From: Amoebophrya sp. AT5.2
Taxonomy: Eukaryota > Sar > Dinophyceae > Syndiniales > Amoebophryaceae
Length of the DNA stretch: 28,505 nucleotides
NCBI GenBank assembly: GCA_005223375.1
Contig: RXOD01004112.1
Coordinates: 1-28,505, forward strand
Direction of reading: 5' to 3'
Below the pieces are notes generated by a model, which made no database searches, had not been told where the DNA came from, and worked only from the letters and a program-made list of their open reading frames with translations. Both the position numbers and the translations under genes were made by a program. Of the stretch, positions 1-9,864 are shown piece after piece. Each line of letters starts with the position of its first letter. Position 1 is the stretch's first letter.

Positions 1-1001
1 CGCATATATAGAGAGGTTAATAAGTACCTATACATCGAGCAATAAACTGAAACTTACCTTAGCTCCAGGAGGGTCATGATTTTTCATCATGACCACCAAA
101 GTAAGGCAGATGTACGTTGCGAAATGATGGAGATTGACCAGCACTCCAACCAGGAAAAGGCTTAATTTTTACTTTAGCTTGTTTTAGCAATACCAATATC
201 CTATTTAGCTTATCTTACTCTCGTCACGTGTCTGCCATACAAACTTTTAGAACACCAGAACCAGATGGATGAACCAATAAACCGAAAATATGAATGTTGA
301 AGAATCAGAAACCAGAACCATCAGTAGCTCTTGTCTCGCTCTCGCACCATGCATTTTGATTTCCGTCAAACTCGCTTAAGAGATTTTTGATGTTGCCCGT
401 GACCAGCTTATTTTCTGGTCGCAGGCACTGATATCTACGCCACACGACTTGCCTGTCAATGGGTACTGACAGCCTCTTAAGTCCACAGGTGACGCTACTT
501 TTTCAACTGAAGAATGATAAAAAGCGAACGTATAAAGCAAGGAAAGCTGCTTCCTAAGGCGATTCTTGTGATTGCAGCAGGGCGGGGGGCAGCAGCCTGT
601 GCGCGGGAACTACTAATTCTTCACCGTTTCTTTTCGATAACCGAGCACAGCTACAGCTTGTTCTTCTACTACTACTTCTGCACAGCATTGAGGCGGAAGA
701 GGGAGCGCAGATGAAGAGCGTGCTGCATGAGACCACGAGCGAAACCGAAAACGGATTTCGACGGACGACATTTGAGAGTGAAATTACTGCGCAAGCCCTT
801 CGAGCTCGACCATGATCTCTCTCGTCTTCGTCTGAATCTTCGTGCACCTTCAAAAACTGTCTCTATGCGCAGAAACACGAACAAACTCAAAAAAAATGTT
901 TAGGGTGGGGACCTGAGTGTTGTTCTTGGTCTTGGCTGTGGTTGGCACATCAGGCCGGTAGCACGGCGGGAACGGGGACGACAGAAGGAAAAAACATCAA
1001 C
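1..1001. other. Noncoding left flank and 5' region of the ankyrin/NPF gene
   Basis: I see no convincing gene here. The short ORFs on both strands at 514-890 overlap each other and have no recognisable content. The clearest structure is a 9-bp perfect hairpin at 72-94. A run rich in T and G followed by CAG at 921-952 could be a splice acceptor for an upstream 5' exon or for trans-splicing of a leader, but nothing shows which. Confidence 0.6.
72..94. repeat. Perfect 9-bp hairpin
   Basis: GGTCATGAT at 72-80 and ATCATGACC at 86-94 are exact reverse complements around the 5-nt loop TTTTC. The stem is seen directly. No T-run follows it and no gene boundary is identified nearby, so its function is unknown. 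Confidence 0.7.
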
Positions 1002-3725
1002 ATGACGGAAGTTTTCGCGACGCAGTCGAGCACGTTAGGAGGGCACAATTCGTTTCCTGCCTTTCCCTTTGCTCCGGTACCGCAGCCGCAACAGCAAGTA
1101 CAAGTAGCAGGAACCACGCTCCTCGACGTCCCGTATCTCAATGCTCTCACAGCCGTTGAGCAGAAGGCCGTCGCACCGGATGGAAATGCCACCGCCGCGC
1201 CACGAGACCCGAGTGCGGAAGTGCCACCTCCTGTGGTCGAGACTCCGGAGCAGCGTCGGGAGCGTGCTTTGGCGACCCTGACCCTGTCCGAGGCTGACAT
1301 TAAGAGCAACGGGCAAATCGTGCAGCACATCGGCGAGGTGGCTCTTCGGGGAAGGGTAAACTTCCAACAGCTTTCTCAGCTCGCTCAGCGCTATGGCATC
1401 GACCCCGAGCTATTCGCGGAGGGGGTGCAATCCAGCCCCGTAGCGGCTTCAACATCAACCGATTTTGACGACTACAACACACTTCCCGGAACAAGAACAG
1501 TCACACTCTGCGAGTATTCCGAGGCGGATCTGCTTGTCCGCATCCTCCGGCTGCCACCGCTGTTGCCCTACCCTTTGGAGCAGCTCACGGAACTGCAAAG
1601 CCGCATCCAGACGGGCGCCTTCGTGAACGCCGAGGAAGGCTTGATCCTGCAGCTGCTGCAGATCCTCACGCGCGAGGCGGAGAAGGAGCAAACCAATCCG
1701 CAGGGCCGGAGGCGGGCGCGGGACAGCGGGCCGCACTTCTCCGCGTTCTCGGACGCGCTCCAGGACGAGTACGGGACGTCGATACTCTCGCTGGCGAGTA
1801 AGCGGGGGTGGCTGGGGGTGGTGGAGTATGTGCTGAACGAATGTGTGCCTGCGGCGGGAGATGAAGTAGAAACCGCCGCGGTCGTAGATGTAGAGCTGTT
1901 AGAGCGTACGGAGCTCCACCTTCGCGCGGACCGCGCGACGGACGCAGACGCGCTCGCAAAGGAGCTCGAGAAGAAGCGGAAAACGTGGCTGGAACAGGCA
2001 GCAGTGCGGCCGGCAGAAGCGGAGAAAAACGCAGGGGGGGTGACAGGAGGCACGACCAGCGACAGTGCGGCCGTCCCACAACCAGTGCTGCGGATTCCGC
2101 CACCAGATGCAGGGATGACGCTTCCTCCGGGAGCAGGAGCGCCAGCGGCTGTACCTACATCGGCGCGAAGCGGTGGCGGCACAACAAAACGAGTTACGTT
2201 CTCTGAGCAGCCGGCTCCCACGATGCTTTTCGGGCCAAACGAAGGAATCTTAAACCCAGCGATGGCCGGATCACCGTTTGGGGGAGCAGGAACGCCACCT
2301 GCAGCTCTGGGAGCGGCCCCTCCAGGCGCACCTGCGGATAACTGCGCGAATCCTTTCAACAGTTTCAACAACCCGAACCCCTTTGCGAGTTCTTTCGCGC
2401 CGTCGCCGCCAGCTGTTGAAAGCGCCGCTGCAGCAGCACCAAATCCCTTCGGAGGTCCATCGAGCACGGCCTTGCCACTGCCAAGTCCCTTTGCGCCCCC
2501 CGTACCTACAGCTGCCGCTTCAGGAGCCGCTTCAGGCAGCACCGCACCGAACCCGTTTGCGCCATCGCCGAGTCCATTTGCGCCATCACCCAGCCCGTTC
2601 GCGGCGCCCCCAAACCCGTTCGCGCCGACCAATCCGACCCCCGCACCAGATCCGAACAATCCCTTTGCGGTTACTCTTCCTGCAGCATCTGCCACAGCAG
2701 GGGCGCCTCCGCCCTCACCTTTCGCGCCTCAGGAGCCCCCAGCATTTCCATTCGGATTCGCGACAGCCACGGGCGGCACGCAGCCGAGCCACAGCCAAGC
2801 ACCTGGGGTGCCAACATCTACTTTTCCGCCGCAAGTACAGATTCAGATACCGGCGCCGTCGACGACGATAGACAGCAAAGCGGTAATATCTTCGGCAGCT
2901 ACGACCACAGGGACGTTATCGAGTGGTGGCGACGGTACCACCACCTCGGCGGGGACGATTGCCGGCGCGTCAGAAGCTACTCCGTCGTCTGCGTCAACCG
3001 CTCCACCTGCAACCTACTACAACACGGCGCAGTTCAGGGAGAACACACAGCTCCTGTTCGACCCACACGTGAACACGCACGAGTTCGACTGCAGCCCGCG
3101 ACGCAAGCTGAAGGCAAGCGACCGCATGGTCGCGTACGTAAACCGACCGAACCGCATGGGCTGGACCGCTTTGCTCCTCGCCGCTCAGTCGGGGGGCCCG
3201 GCCGTGTGCAAGAAGCTGCTGGACAGCCGCGCAGACGTCGACGTGGAGGCGAGCGCGACGAAGCTCACGCCGTTGATGGTTGCGGGAACGCGGAGCTCGC
3301 TCGCGATCGTGGAATTGCTTCTGAACTACCGCGCAGACGTCTGGAAAATGAACGTGGTGGGGCAGAGCGTCGTGGAAATCGTGAAAAACAAGAAGCACAT
3401 GCGCGATCAAAAGCTGAAGTTCGCGAGAATAGGAGGCACCGGAAGCGAGGAAGGCGTGCTCGACGCAAAAGGAAAGCCGATGGACCTGTATTGGGGTTTT
3501 CCTACAAAAGTGAAACAAGGTTGTTCAAAGAAACGTGTCAGATTCCATGATAGTGCACGTCGATCGAAATCGCATTCACATAATTACAGGTACGGCATCG
3601 GCGGCCCGATCTCTCTCGAGGAGGGGAAGGACTTGGGCGCGATCGAAGAGCTGCTGCTCCGCGTCACGCAGGGGAAAGAGCTGCAAAAGATAACGCCCGC
3701 GCTAAACAGCAGCGCAGCAAAATGA
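1002..3725 (+). CDS. Ankyrin-repeat protein with NPF array and two RVxF motifs
   Basis: Single-exon gene of 907 residues. The frame is open upstream to 942, but the first ATG in it is at 1002. A helical, leucine-rich stretch lies near residues 171-232 and an isolated ankyrin-like unit near 253-285. Residues about 315-690 are low-complexity Pro/Ala/Ser/Gly. Within that, residues 450-555 carry six NPF tripeptides interleaved with SPF; NPF is the ligand of EH domains in endocytic proteins. Two or three ankyrin repeats follow at about 714-795 (NRMGWTALLLAAQSGG, TPLMVAGT). Two RVxF-type motifs, KRVTF at 396-400 and KRVRF at 844-848, resemble protein phosphatase 1 docking sites. The combination suggests an adaptor that brings PP1 or endocytic partners to a target. 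That is inference from motifs; the family is not recognised. The stretch 3505-3590 has weaker coding character, but no in-frame intron fits. Confidence 0.85.
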   Translation: MTEVFATQSSTLGGHNSFPAFPFAPVPQPQQQVQVAGTTLLDVPYLNALTAVEQKAVAPDGNATAAPRDPSAEVPPPVVETPEQRRERALATLTLSEADIKSNGQIVQHIGEVALRGRVNFQQLSQLAQRYGIDPELFAEGVQSSPVAASTSTDFDDYNTLPGTRTVTLCEYSEADLLVRILRLPPLLPYPLEQLTELQSRIQTGAFVNAEEGLILQLLQILTREAEKEQTNPQGRRRARDSGPHFSAFSDALQDEYGTSILSLASKRGWLGVVEYVLNECVPAAGDEVETAAVVDVELLERTELHLRADRATDADALAKELEKKRKTWLEQAAVRPAEAEKNAGGVTGGTTSDSAAVPQPVLRIPPPDAGMTLPPGAGAPAAVPTSARSGGGTTKRVTFSEQPAPTMLFGPNEGILNPAMAGSPFGGAGTPPAALGAAPPGAPADNCANPFNSFNNPNPFASSFAPSPPAVESAAAAAPNPFGGPSSTALPLPSPFAPPVPTAAASGAASGSTAPNPFAPSPSPFAPSPSPFAAPPNPFAPTNPTPAPDPNNPFAVTLPAASATAGAPPPSPFAPQEPPAFPFGFATATGGTQPSHSQAPGVPTSTFPPQVQIQIPAPSTTIDSKAVISSAATTTGTLSSGGDGTTTSAGTIAGASEATPSSASTAPPATYYNTAQFRENTQLLFDPHVNTHEFDCSPRRKLKASDRMVAYVNRPNRMGWTALLLAAQSGGPAVCKKLLDSRADVDVEASATKLTPLMVAGTRSSLAIVELLLNYRADVWKMNVVGQSVVEIVKNKKHMRDQKLKFARIGGTGSEEGVLDAKGKPMDLYWGFPTKVKQGCSKKRVRFHDSARRSKSHSHNYRYGIGGPISLEEGKDLGAIEELLLRVTQGKELQKITPALNSSAAK

Positions 3726-5162
3726 ATACTGTAGCGAGACCGAGACGCAGACCCCAGATCCTCCAGGAGAGGCGAAAACCACTGGTGGTCGCAATTGTTC
3801 TGCATTCATGTGCATGTCATTCTGGACATTTCAGCCTGATTTCTTCGCCGACATCAAAAATGCCCAACAACTCTAACTCACCGAAATGCGATTTTTATGC
3901 GCCCTGGGGGTGTGCTCTAAGTCATTTATGTTCCAGCAGCAGCACATGATTTGTCTATGCTGACACACATAGGTAGGAGTGACCCGATCATTTGGATTGT
4001 GGCTCACCTGTACGTACAAAGTTTTGGCCAGAGCCCGGTGCTCGCTCAAGATTGGCAGATGTTGATGTTTTGACTCACTGATTCATCTGTTTTACGCAGA
4101 CTTAAAGAAACGACACGCCACACACGTCAACGAGAAAATGCTGTTGAAAAATGCTTGAAATACCGCACCTAAGCTTTGGCTTCGGTTGCGTCGCGAGAAG
4201 ATCACTGCAATCAGAGTGGAAAGATATCTTTTACTGGCAAGAACACTGCGCGGCCAGCAGACGTTGCTGAATGGCGCGCCACCTTAAACGTCTACGGCAG
4301 CGTTCCCACCACACGGACGACTGCGCATAGCTGAAGATCCTTTATTTCGTGCAAGGTCATGCTCATGCTTGGAGCTCGAATTTTGCGAAAAAAAAAATCG
4401 GTGCTAAGAAGAACAAGATGCAGATGGAGAAATGAGAATGCCATACTCGTATCTTAGAGGGTACCTCCCCCTCCGGAACCGGCATGCCACTGCCAACCCC
4501 AAGAAGAACGTGATTTGTAGTAGTACCTATTCCTGCTTTAGTTTTCGTGGAAAGAACAGGAAGTCGGTCTGCAGACACGCTCTCCCGTCGGTTTGCCCTT
4601 TCGTCACCGTCGTCCTCTACGCTCCGTGCTGCTTCGATGTTTTTACCTACATATTATAAACAACTCAACGTGACGAGCGCGCACCTTTCCACCAACTTTT
4701 TTTGCAGCCCATGGCTCCATTCTTGAAACCCATAGATAGATTCGCCCCGTTGTATGAAGTAGGCAAAACATTGATTTTGATCTGCTCAACCCACACGTCA
4801 CGCACTTTTCGCCAACTTTGTACTTATATACTTTCTTTTAAAGTCGCACCAATCGCGAGAATACTGACTGCTGCACTTAACCATAACAAGTAAGTGTAAG
4901 ATTTCTACGCATTTTGCTCTTACAAGTTAAAACTTCGGGTTCGGCTGCCGAAAGTTTTGAACACGCACTTAACACACTAAAGCATAGCGGCCCTCTCCGC
5001 ACCGACCCAAACAAGCCAAACTTTAACTTTCTTCATCCCTCCGTTCAGGGCGTGGGCGTGTCCCTGCAAGAGCGAGTTTCCGGCGACAAGCGTGAGCCAG
5101 CGCCACCCGCTCCGCGATCGCGATTGCTCGGACCGCGACGTCAACCCTCCGCAAGCGACCAG
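3726..5162. other. Intergenic region with palindrome and imperfect direct repeat
   Basis: No convincing gene. It holds a 12-bp palindrome, AAAGATATCTTT, at 4220-4231. An imperfect direct repeat has copies at 4664-4699 and 4785-4819 that share CTCAAC, CGCAC, TTTC and CCAACTTT in order. A donor-like GTAAGT at 4890 and a pyrimidine-rich acceptor ending in AG at 4926 could bound a 37-nt 5'-UTR intron, or the acceptor could serve leader trans-splicing. The reading frame of the next gene is open from 4914, but it has no ATG before 5163. Confidence 0.6.
4664..4819. repeat. Imperfect direct repeat pair
   Basis: Copy 1 (4664-4699) and copy 2 (4785-4819) align over about 35 nt. Both have CTCAAC, then 10 divergent bases, then CGCAC, TTTC and CCAACTTT. 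The copies differ by one substitution and a one-base indel in the 3' half. Origin unknown. Confidence 0.5.
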
Positions 5163-6270
5163 ATGGCGACTCCGCTGCACCCGCCTAGCGACTTCATAGC
5201 GAAATGTCGCACCGAGCAGCAGGCTGTCGAGGCGCAGTTCCTCCGCGAGCGGAAAAAAATGCTCTGGGAGACGAACAAGATCACCTTTCGCTGGCCCTAC
5301 ATAGACCAGCCGCATTTTGGGAAGACGTACCAATACGCTTGCCCGAGGCACCTGGACCCACGAATCCGCACGACTGGGTATGAGTATGGAAAACTGCGCG
5401 AGCTGACGCCATACCGCGAGAAGGTTCGGCGGCCGGGCAGTAAATCTTCGGGGAGAAGCTCGTCTGCCGCTCCAAGTACGGGGAGGCCCAGCAGTAAGCA
5501 AAGCACGACTTCAGGGTCCGGGAGCAGCGAGGTGGCTGCGGGTGGGACGAGCGGTGGAGGTACACAGCAGAGTAGGGGACGTGAAGTGACCGCGACGGGA
5601 CGGCGCTCATATCGGAGTCTGTCGCACGACCAAGAGGAGTTGATGCGCACAGAAGAAATGTTTGCGAATACAGTGGAGAAGATGGCCGGCGTGCAATTTA
5701 CAAGACCTGGGTCAGCAGCACAACGCACAAGACAGGAAGTGCCGGGCTTCACGCATACAAAACTCCAGAGAGAGTACTTAATGTTTTAGCCTTGGATGGT
5801 CATGGTCTGTTTCTGTTGCTTCCGTAGTTGCCAGTGTCATGGTGCAGATTCCCTTCTACCCCTACTTACCAGCCCGGCACTGGGCGGACTGGCTCAATCT
5901 CAACTAGTAGAGATGAGAGATGAAGAAGAAGACGATAGAGTATAATTGTTATGCATCCGACCACCTATCTCCGATCTTGTCGTTTCATGCCCATGCCGCG
6001 AATTGATTTTTGCTACACCCACTAAACCACATCAGGCGTCGTCCCGAGACTGCTCCTGCGGTGTCGCGTCCGCTGAAGTATTCGCAGAATCAGGGGCAGA
6101 CGGTGTCACCGACGCCCGTAATGTGTCGGTGCTACGACGCGCCGCGGCTGAAAAAGTATCACGACCGCCCTCCGATGTTTGAATCCCCTGATAACGAGCA
6201 TCCGTCGGAACTCAGGGTCCTGTTCGGGGACACGCTTAGTGGAGGCGACTCGGTGATGTCGGGTATGTGA
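5163..6270 (+). CDS. Unrecognised protein, two exons
   Basis: Exons 5163-5773 and 6036-6270; intron 5774-6035 (GTACTT...CAG). Joining them in phase 2 gives 281 residues. The first exon's frame is open upstream to 4914, but ATG 5163 (context CCAGATGG) is the first methionine, so a missing 5' exon cannot be excluded. The N-terminal 100 residues are charged and aromatic (MLWETNKITFRWPYIDQPHF) and the middle is Ser/Gly/Thr low complexity. The C-terminal exon carries MCRCYDAPRLKKYHDRPPMF. No signal peptide or membrane segment is seen. The stop overlaps a donor-like GGGTATGTGAG at 6259-6269, so a further exon is conceivable, but I find no convincing one. I do not recognise the family. Confidence 0.65.
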
Positions 6271-7180
6271 GCTGCCCTAGGTGCCGTTGGATAGACGATG
6301 ACTATAAATACAGTACCCTCTCTTGTGGATGTGGCGCCGTTTTTGGAAGCTCGTCCTTTGGCAGGCTCCTGTGTACATTATGATGAGAGTGAGTAGATCA
6401 TATGCTTTGCTTGCAGCAGCAGCACGAGCGCTGCTCCAGCTGCGAGAAAAATTTGAGCCCCGCGCCTACTTGCCGCTATCATTTAGATAAGCGACTCAGT
6501 GCGCAACACCCGATGAGACAAGATCATGCGACCTTATCGGTACCCGCCCAGTTTGGATTTTTTTGACACCTTTTTCAAGCTGTGGCTCGAACTCGTGACC
6601 ATGATGTAGAGAAGTCTCCAAGGGAGTACTCTCGTCCGCGCTGCGAAGGAGCCGTTTTTGACCGGGATAGTGCCCACCGTGTTTGACTTCGAGTTTGGTC
6701 GTGGAGCCATGACTTCAGTTTTTTGGCAATTGAATTCGTTGAGCAACAGCATACCACTGACTTCGCGTGGTGCGTGATACATATGAATGTACCCAGTGGT
6801 CGTCGTGGATAAGTTTTTCATCGTCGGTCAACAACGTCACCACCGCCCCTGGTGGCTGCATCGTGCTCACCTTCATTTGGATTCTCCCACCCGTGCACCA
6901 AAATGCTTTCTGTTTCTTGTGTCTTTTTTCTCCGAATTGGTTCGTTGTTTATGTTTTTTACTTCTTCGTGAAACCCAGACCGGTGCGGGTGCAGGTCTTC
7001 GCTTCTTTTCTTTTGACGATGCTGGCTCTTGCCGTCAATGTGCCGTCGTAATTCATTATTCCAACACGATGCAGCTGGTGCTAGTTCTGTTCACACTCTC
7101 TGGCGACTCACAGTCACACTTTTCCTTTGAACATCAACGAACGACCTTACTAGGTGCAATAAATCAAGTTCAAGTTCAAG
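6271..7180. other. Intergenic region
   Basis: No gene is supported. A 150-codon ORF from 6787 overlaps the start of the next gene in another frame and has no recognisable content. Just before the next start codon is a short AAGTTC tandem (7164-7180) ending in CAAG-ATG. Confidence 0.55.
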
Positions 7181-8147
7181 ATGTCTCAAACGCAGCTGTT
7201 CGAGGTGCACGCGGCGTACGATCGCGTTCGTCTGAATGAGATCCAGAAGGAGAAGAAACGGCTCCTCTCCACGTGGGAGCACGCGCACGAACAGGTCCGG
7301 CGCGGTCCGGCGGAGTGGAACGGCGACAAGAAGGAAAGGTTCCGCGACCCGCGGCTGTTTCAAGAGATCGAGGAGCACTTCGTGGAACCCATCGCGTACA
7401 CGGCGAAAAATGCGGCGATCGCGAGAAGGTGCATGGGACCGCCGGACTTTCGGATGGCGCGAAGCACGACGTCCCTGTGCGAAGAACCCCTGGATCCGCG
7501 GACGCGTAGGAGCACGCGAAGACGCGCGAAACCCGTGGACCCAGACGCGCCGTGGCCGAGTCAGGTACTACTTCGTTGCATTCCGGTGGATTTTTAAAAG
7601 GAGACAGCGGAATTCAGATTCACTTTCACATAGTACTCGCTCGTGCGCAAACTTTTTTATATTAGGGTATTGTGACAACACCACCACCGAATCGGCACCG
7701 ATGTTGATGCTCTTAGCTTCATTTAGTGCACTACTGCCTGCGTATGCAGTCACCCCTCTCTTCAATATTAGGGCATTGAAGATCAAATAATCGAACGCGA
7801 ACCAAATTCATTGCCATTGCTTTCTGATTCAGCTTGAGCACTGGACGTCGGGGCGCGTCGTCGACTTCCCGCCCGCAAAGACCACCCACGCGCAGCATGC
7901 TCGCCGCCGCTCGTCAGCTCCATCGAACACGACGAATTGCAAGTCCTGCTACCTTCCGCACGGGCGCACTCACGACCCATGCCCGATGCCGCCGGACGGC
8001 CTGCCGTTTTTGGGGGTGTTTCAGGCGCCGGTGCTGCTGTTTACGCAGGCGGACGAGATCGAGGACAAGGTAATGCTCAACCACCTCATGAGCGCGCGAC
8101 GGTACCCACAGCCGAAGGGCTTTCTGGGGGGACACATGAGCCACTAG
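7181..8147 (+). CDS. Unrecognised protein with C-terminal Cys/His cluster, two exons
   Basis: Exons 7181-7564 and 7833-8147; intron 7565-7832 (CAG|GTACTA...CAG), phase 0, giving 232 residues. The start has the CAAG-ATG context shared by several neighbours. The N-terminal 60 residues are charged and probably helical (NEIQKEKKRLLSTWEHAHEQ). The middle is Arg-rich. Exon 2 contains NCKSCYLPHGRTHDPCPMPP, a CxxC followed by two His and one Cys, which could bind a metal but matches no zinc finger I know. The protein appears soluble. Two copies of ATATTAGGG[T/C]ATTG lie inside the intron (7659-7672 and 7765-7778). No family is recognised; the gene model rests on clean splice joining and GC-rich coding character. 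Confidence 0.65.
7659..7778. repeat. Direct repeat pair inside an intron
   Basis: The 14-mers at 7659-7672 and 7765-7778 are 13/14 identical (ATATTAGGG, T or C, ATTG) and sit within one 268-nt intron. They may mark a small duplication or the edges of an inserted segment. Confidence 0.5.
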
Positions 8148-9002
8148 ACTACACGAGCAGGAGGCTCTTGAATCAATCGCACTCCATGAATTCGCGATGA
8201 ACAGATGAAAAGATGATACATATCATAAAAGGCGCATCAAACGATCGACGCCATAGACGATAGGATACGGGGCGGCAATACTTCACGACACTTAATACAA
8301 ATACTACACGACCACACTGATGCTGATGTACAAAAGTTTTGGTTTTGCTTTCGATTCTGCCGTGCTGCTGTACAGTACAGAGAATGGGTTCGACTTCGAT
8401 GGACGAAGAACGCCAGGGCCATCAAATGAAATATGGTGCCAAAATAAATGTTTCACGACTGTCGCAGCTGGTGCAAGGACTAATTTATTACCAGAACAAC
8501 TAGCGGCCCGCCCGTCAAGAACGTTTTTTCTCTTTGTTGGCGTTTCTTTGGGAGCAGCTTCTTGTTTCATGATCTGCGAACGGATACGGAGGGAATTGCC
8601 TCGGTTTTCTGTGTGTTTGCGATCGTGGACGATCATGCTCGCATTTTTCTTTGCGCTGGGGCGCATGGGGGATAAATTAATAGGGTATCGTGGAATCCAG
8701 CAGGATGGCTCATTCGGTTTCGGACGTGCTCTTTTCATACTCGCCAAAAGGAAGGGGACAGGGAAACACGTCAGAAGAACGTCCGGGAACACCATAGAGC
8801 CCCATTTTCACCCCCCGATCATCCTGGATTTCGATTTGTACTGAACGAAGTAAAGAAAGATCTTGATCTTCTTGTGCTGCCCCACGATCATCCATTGTTT
8901 GACCATGCTTGCTCATGCATCCTAGGCTACGCCGAAGGCAAAGGCTGCCATACCGCCCATCTCGCATGATCATCGCGGGGCCAAAATAGAAGACGGACCA
9001 AG
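8148..9002. other. Intergenic region with shared repeat
   Basis: Apart from the weak ORF at 8320-8844, listed separately, I see no gene. The 14-mer ATAAAAGGCGCATC at 8225-8238 recurs exactly at 28422-28435, in the noncoding tail of the window. A small hairpin ATGAT-ACAT-ATCAT lies close to 8214-8227. Confidence 0.5.
8320..8844 (+). CDS. Hypothetical ORF, weak
   Basis: An ATG-initiated ORF of 174 codons with an almost equally long antisense ORF (8304-8795). It has two hydrophobic stretches (about residues 68-86 and 108-121) and no recognisable domain. Codon use includes TTA, ATA and AGA, which the solid genes nearby largely avoid. It could be a real lineage-specific or foreign gene, a decayed element, or chance. 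Its length in this base composition is the only argument in favour. Confidence 0.2.
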   Translation: MLMYKSFGFAFDSAVLLYSTENGFDFDGRRTPGPSNEIWCQNKCFTTVAAGARTNLLPEQLAARPSRTFFLFVGVSLGAASCFMICERIRRELPRFSVCLRSWTIMLAFFFALGRMGDKLIGYRGIQQDGSFGFGRALFILAKRKGTGKHVRRTSGNTIEPHFHPPIILDFDLY

Positions 9003-9864
9003 ATGTATGGTGTGCAAACTTTGCACGATCTGGAGTATCGGAGTGACGAGTCCGAGAGCGCTTCTTCGAAGAAGTCAGCCGCCACGAGCATCTCTGCCAC
9101 CGACTCCGAGAAGCCAGAGTTTCTCGGCTATGCGAGGTACTCTGTTTCTTCAAGACGACGTCGAGGTGGTCCAGGTCAACAAGACGAAGATTAATTTAAT
9201 TGCAGTGGCTTTCGTTTTTCGCATTGATCTACTAATCACCTCGGGTCCACCTCCACCTCCACCTCACCCACGGTTCAATTCCTCACTCTCACACTCAGCA
9301 CAGGTTCGCACCTAATGCGGTCCCGACCGAGGTGCCAAACGCGGACGTGCAGCGCGAGACGTGGGAGAAGATAATATCGCGCGATGGCATCGCCTACTTC
9401 TACAACTGGCACAACGGGGGTGTGCGTTTCGACGATGCGGCTGACCAAGAAAACGAAGATCCTCTCGTAAAGCGCGCCAACGAAAAGAACCCGCATCTTC
9501 GAAGCCTGAGGCGGCCGGGTGAGACGCGAAAGGTACCACGGTTGTAACAGTGCAACTGTGTGCTGTGAGATACGTGCTGCCTCCTCCTTCATCTGAAGGA
9601 AACTAGGATCAGGGTGGGTGCAGCAGAATTCAATGAAGATACCAGGCCAAACTCGTTTCATCACGACCACAGGTGCTTCAGGAGGAGGCCGAGAGCGATG
9701 AAGTACCAAAGTCGATTCTGGAGGTGAACAAATACCGGGGGCGTGGCGGATGGAAGGCGGTTTTTGACCGGACGACGCGGAAATCGCACTGGGAAGACCG
9801 CAAGGGCCGGAAGCTCTCGAACGACCTTCCGCGCTGGTTCGGGCCAATTACCCTGCATGTGTGA
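9003..9864 (+). CDS. WW-like domain protein, three exons
   Basis: Exons 9003-9136, 9304-9532 and 9673-9864; introns 9137-9303 (GTACTC...CAG) and 9533-9672 (GTACCA...CAG). They join in phases 2 and 0 to give 184 residues. The start is CAAG-ATG. Exon 2 encodes WEKIISRDGIAYFYNWHNGG followed by VRFDD, which has the spacing of a WW domain: first Trp, DG, YFYN, then Phe where the second Trp is expected. Exon 3 encodes GWKAVFDRTTRKSHWEDRKG, with both Trp but no Tyr-Tyr-Asn strand. WW domains bind Pro-rich ligands, often in splicing and signalling proteins; both copies here look degenerate. The N-terminus is acidic and Ser-rich. Intron 1 contains a CCACCT microsatellite near 9248-9268 and a TACTAAT branch-point-like site. 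Confidence 0.6.

Noticed and set aside
52..60. Minus-strand donor AAG|GTAAGT
   Set aside because: The match is perfect, but no coding exon can be seen next to it on the minus strand; a 9-base match alone is not enough.
1568..2695. 375-codon antisense ORF opposite the ankyrin/NPF gene
   Set aside because: It is an Ala/Gly-rich shadow of the GC-rich Pro/Ala coding sequence on the + strand, with no recognisable domain.
3503..3590. Possible intron near the end of the ankyrin/NPF gene
   Set aside because: The available GT and AG pairs give lengths not divisible by three and break the frame, while reading through retains KRVRF and a continuous ORF.
4711..4893. ORF ending at the GTAAGT donor before the 5163 gene
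   Set aside because: Joining it across the 37-nt candidate intron gives a stop codon almost at once, so it cannot be an upstream coding exon of that gene.
6787..7239. 150-codon ORF upstream of the 7181 gene
   Set aside because: It overlaps the next gene's first exon in another frame, its sequence has no domain character, and it lies in probable 5' UTR.
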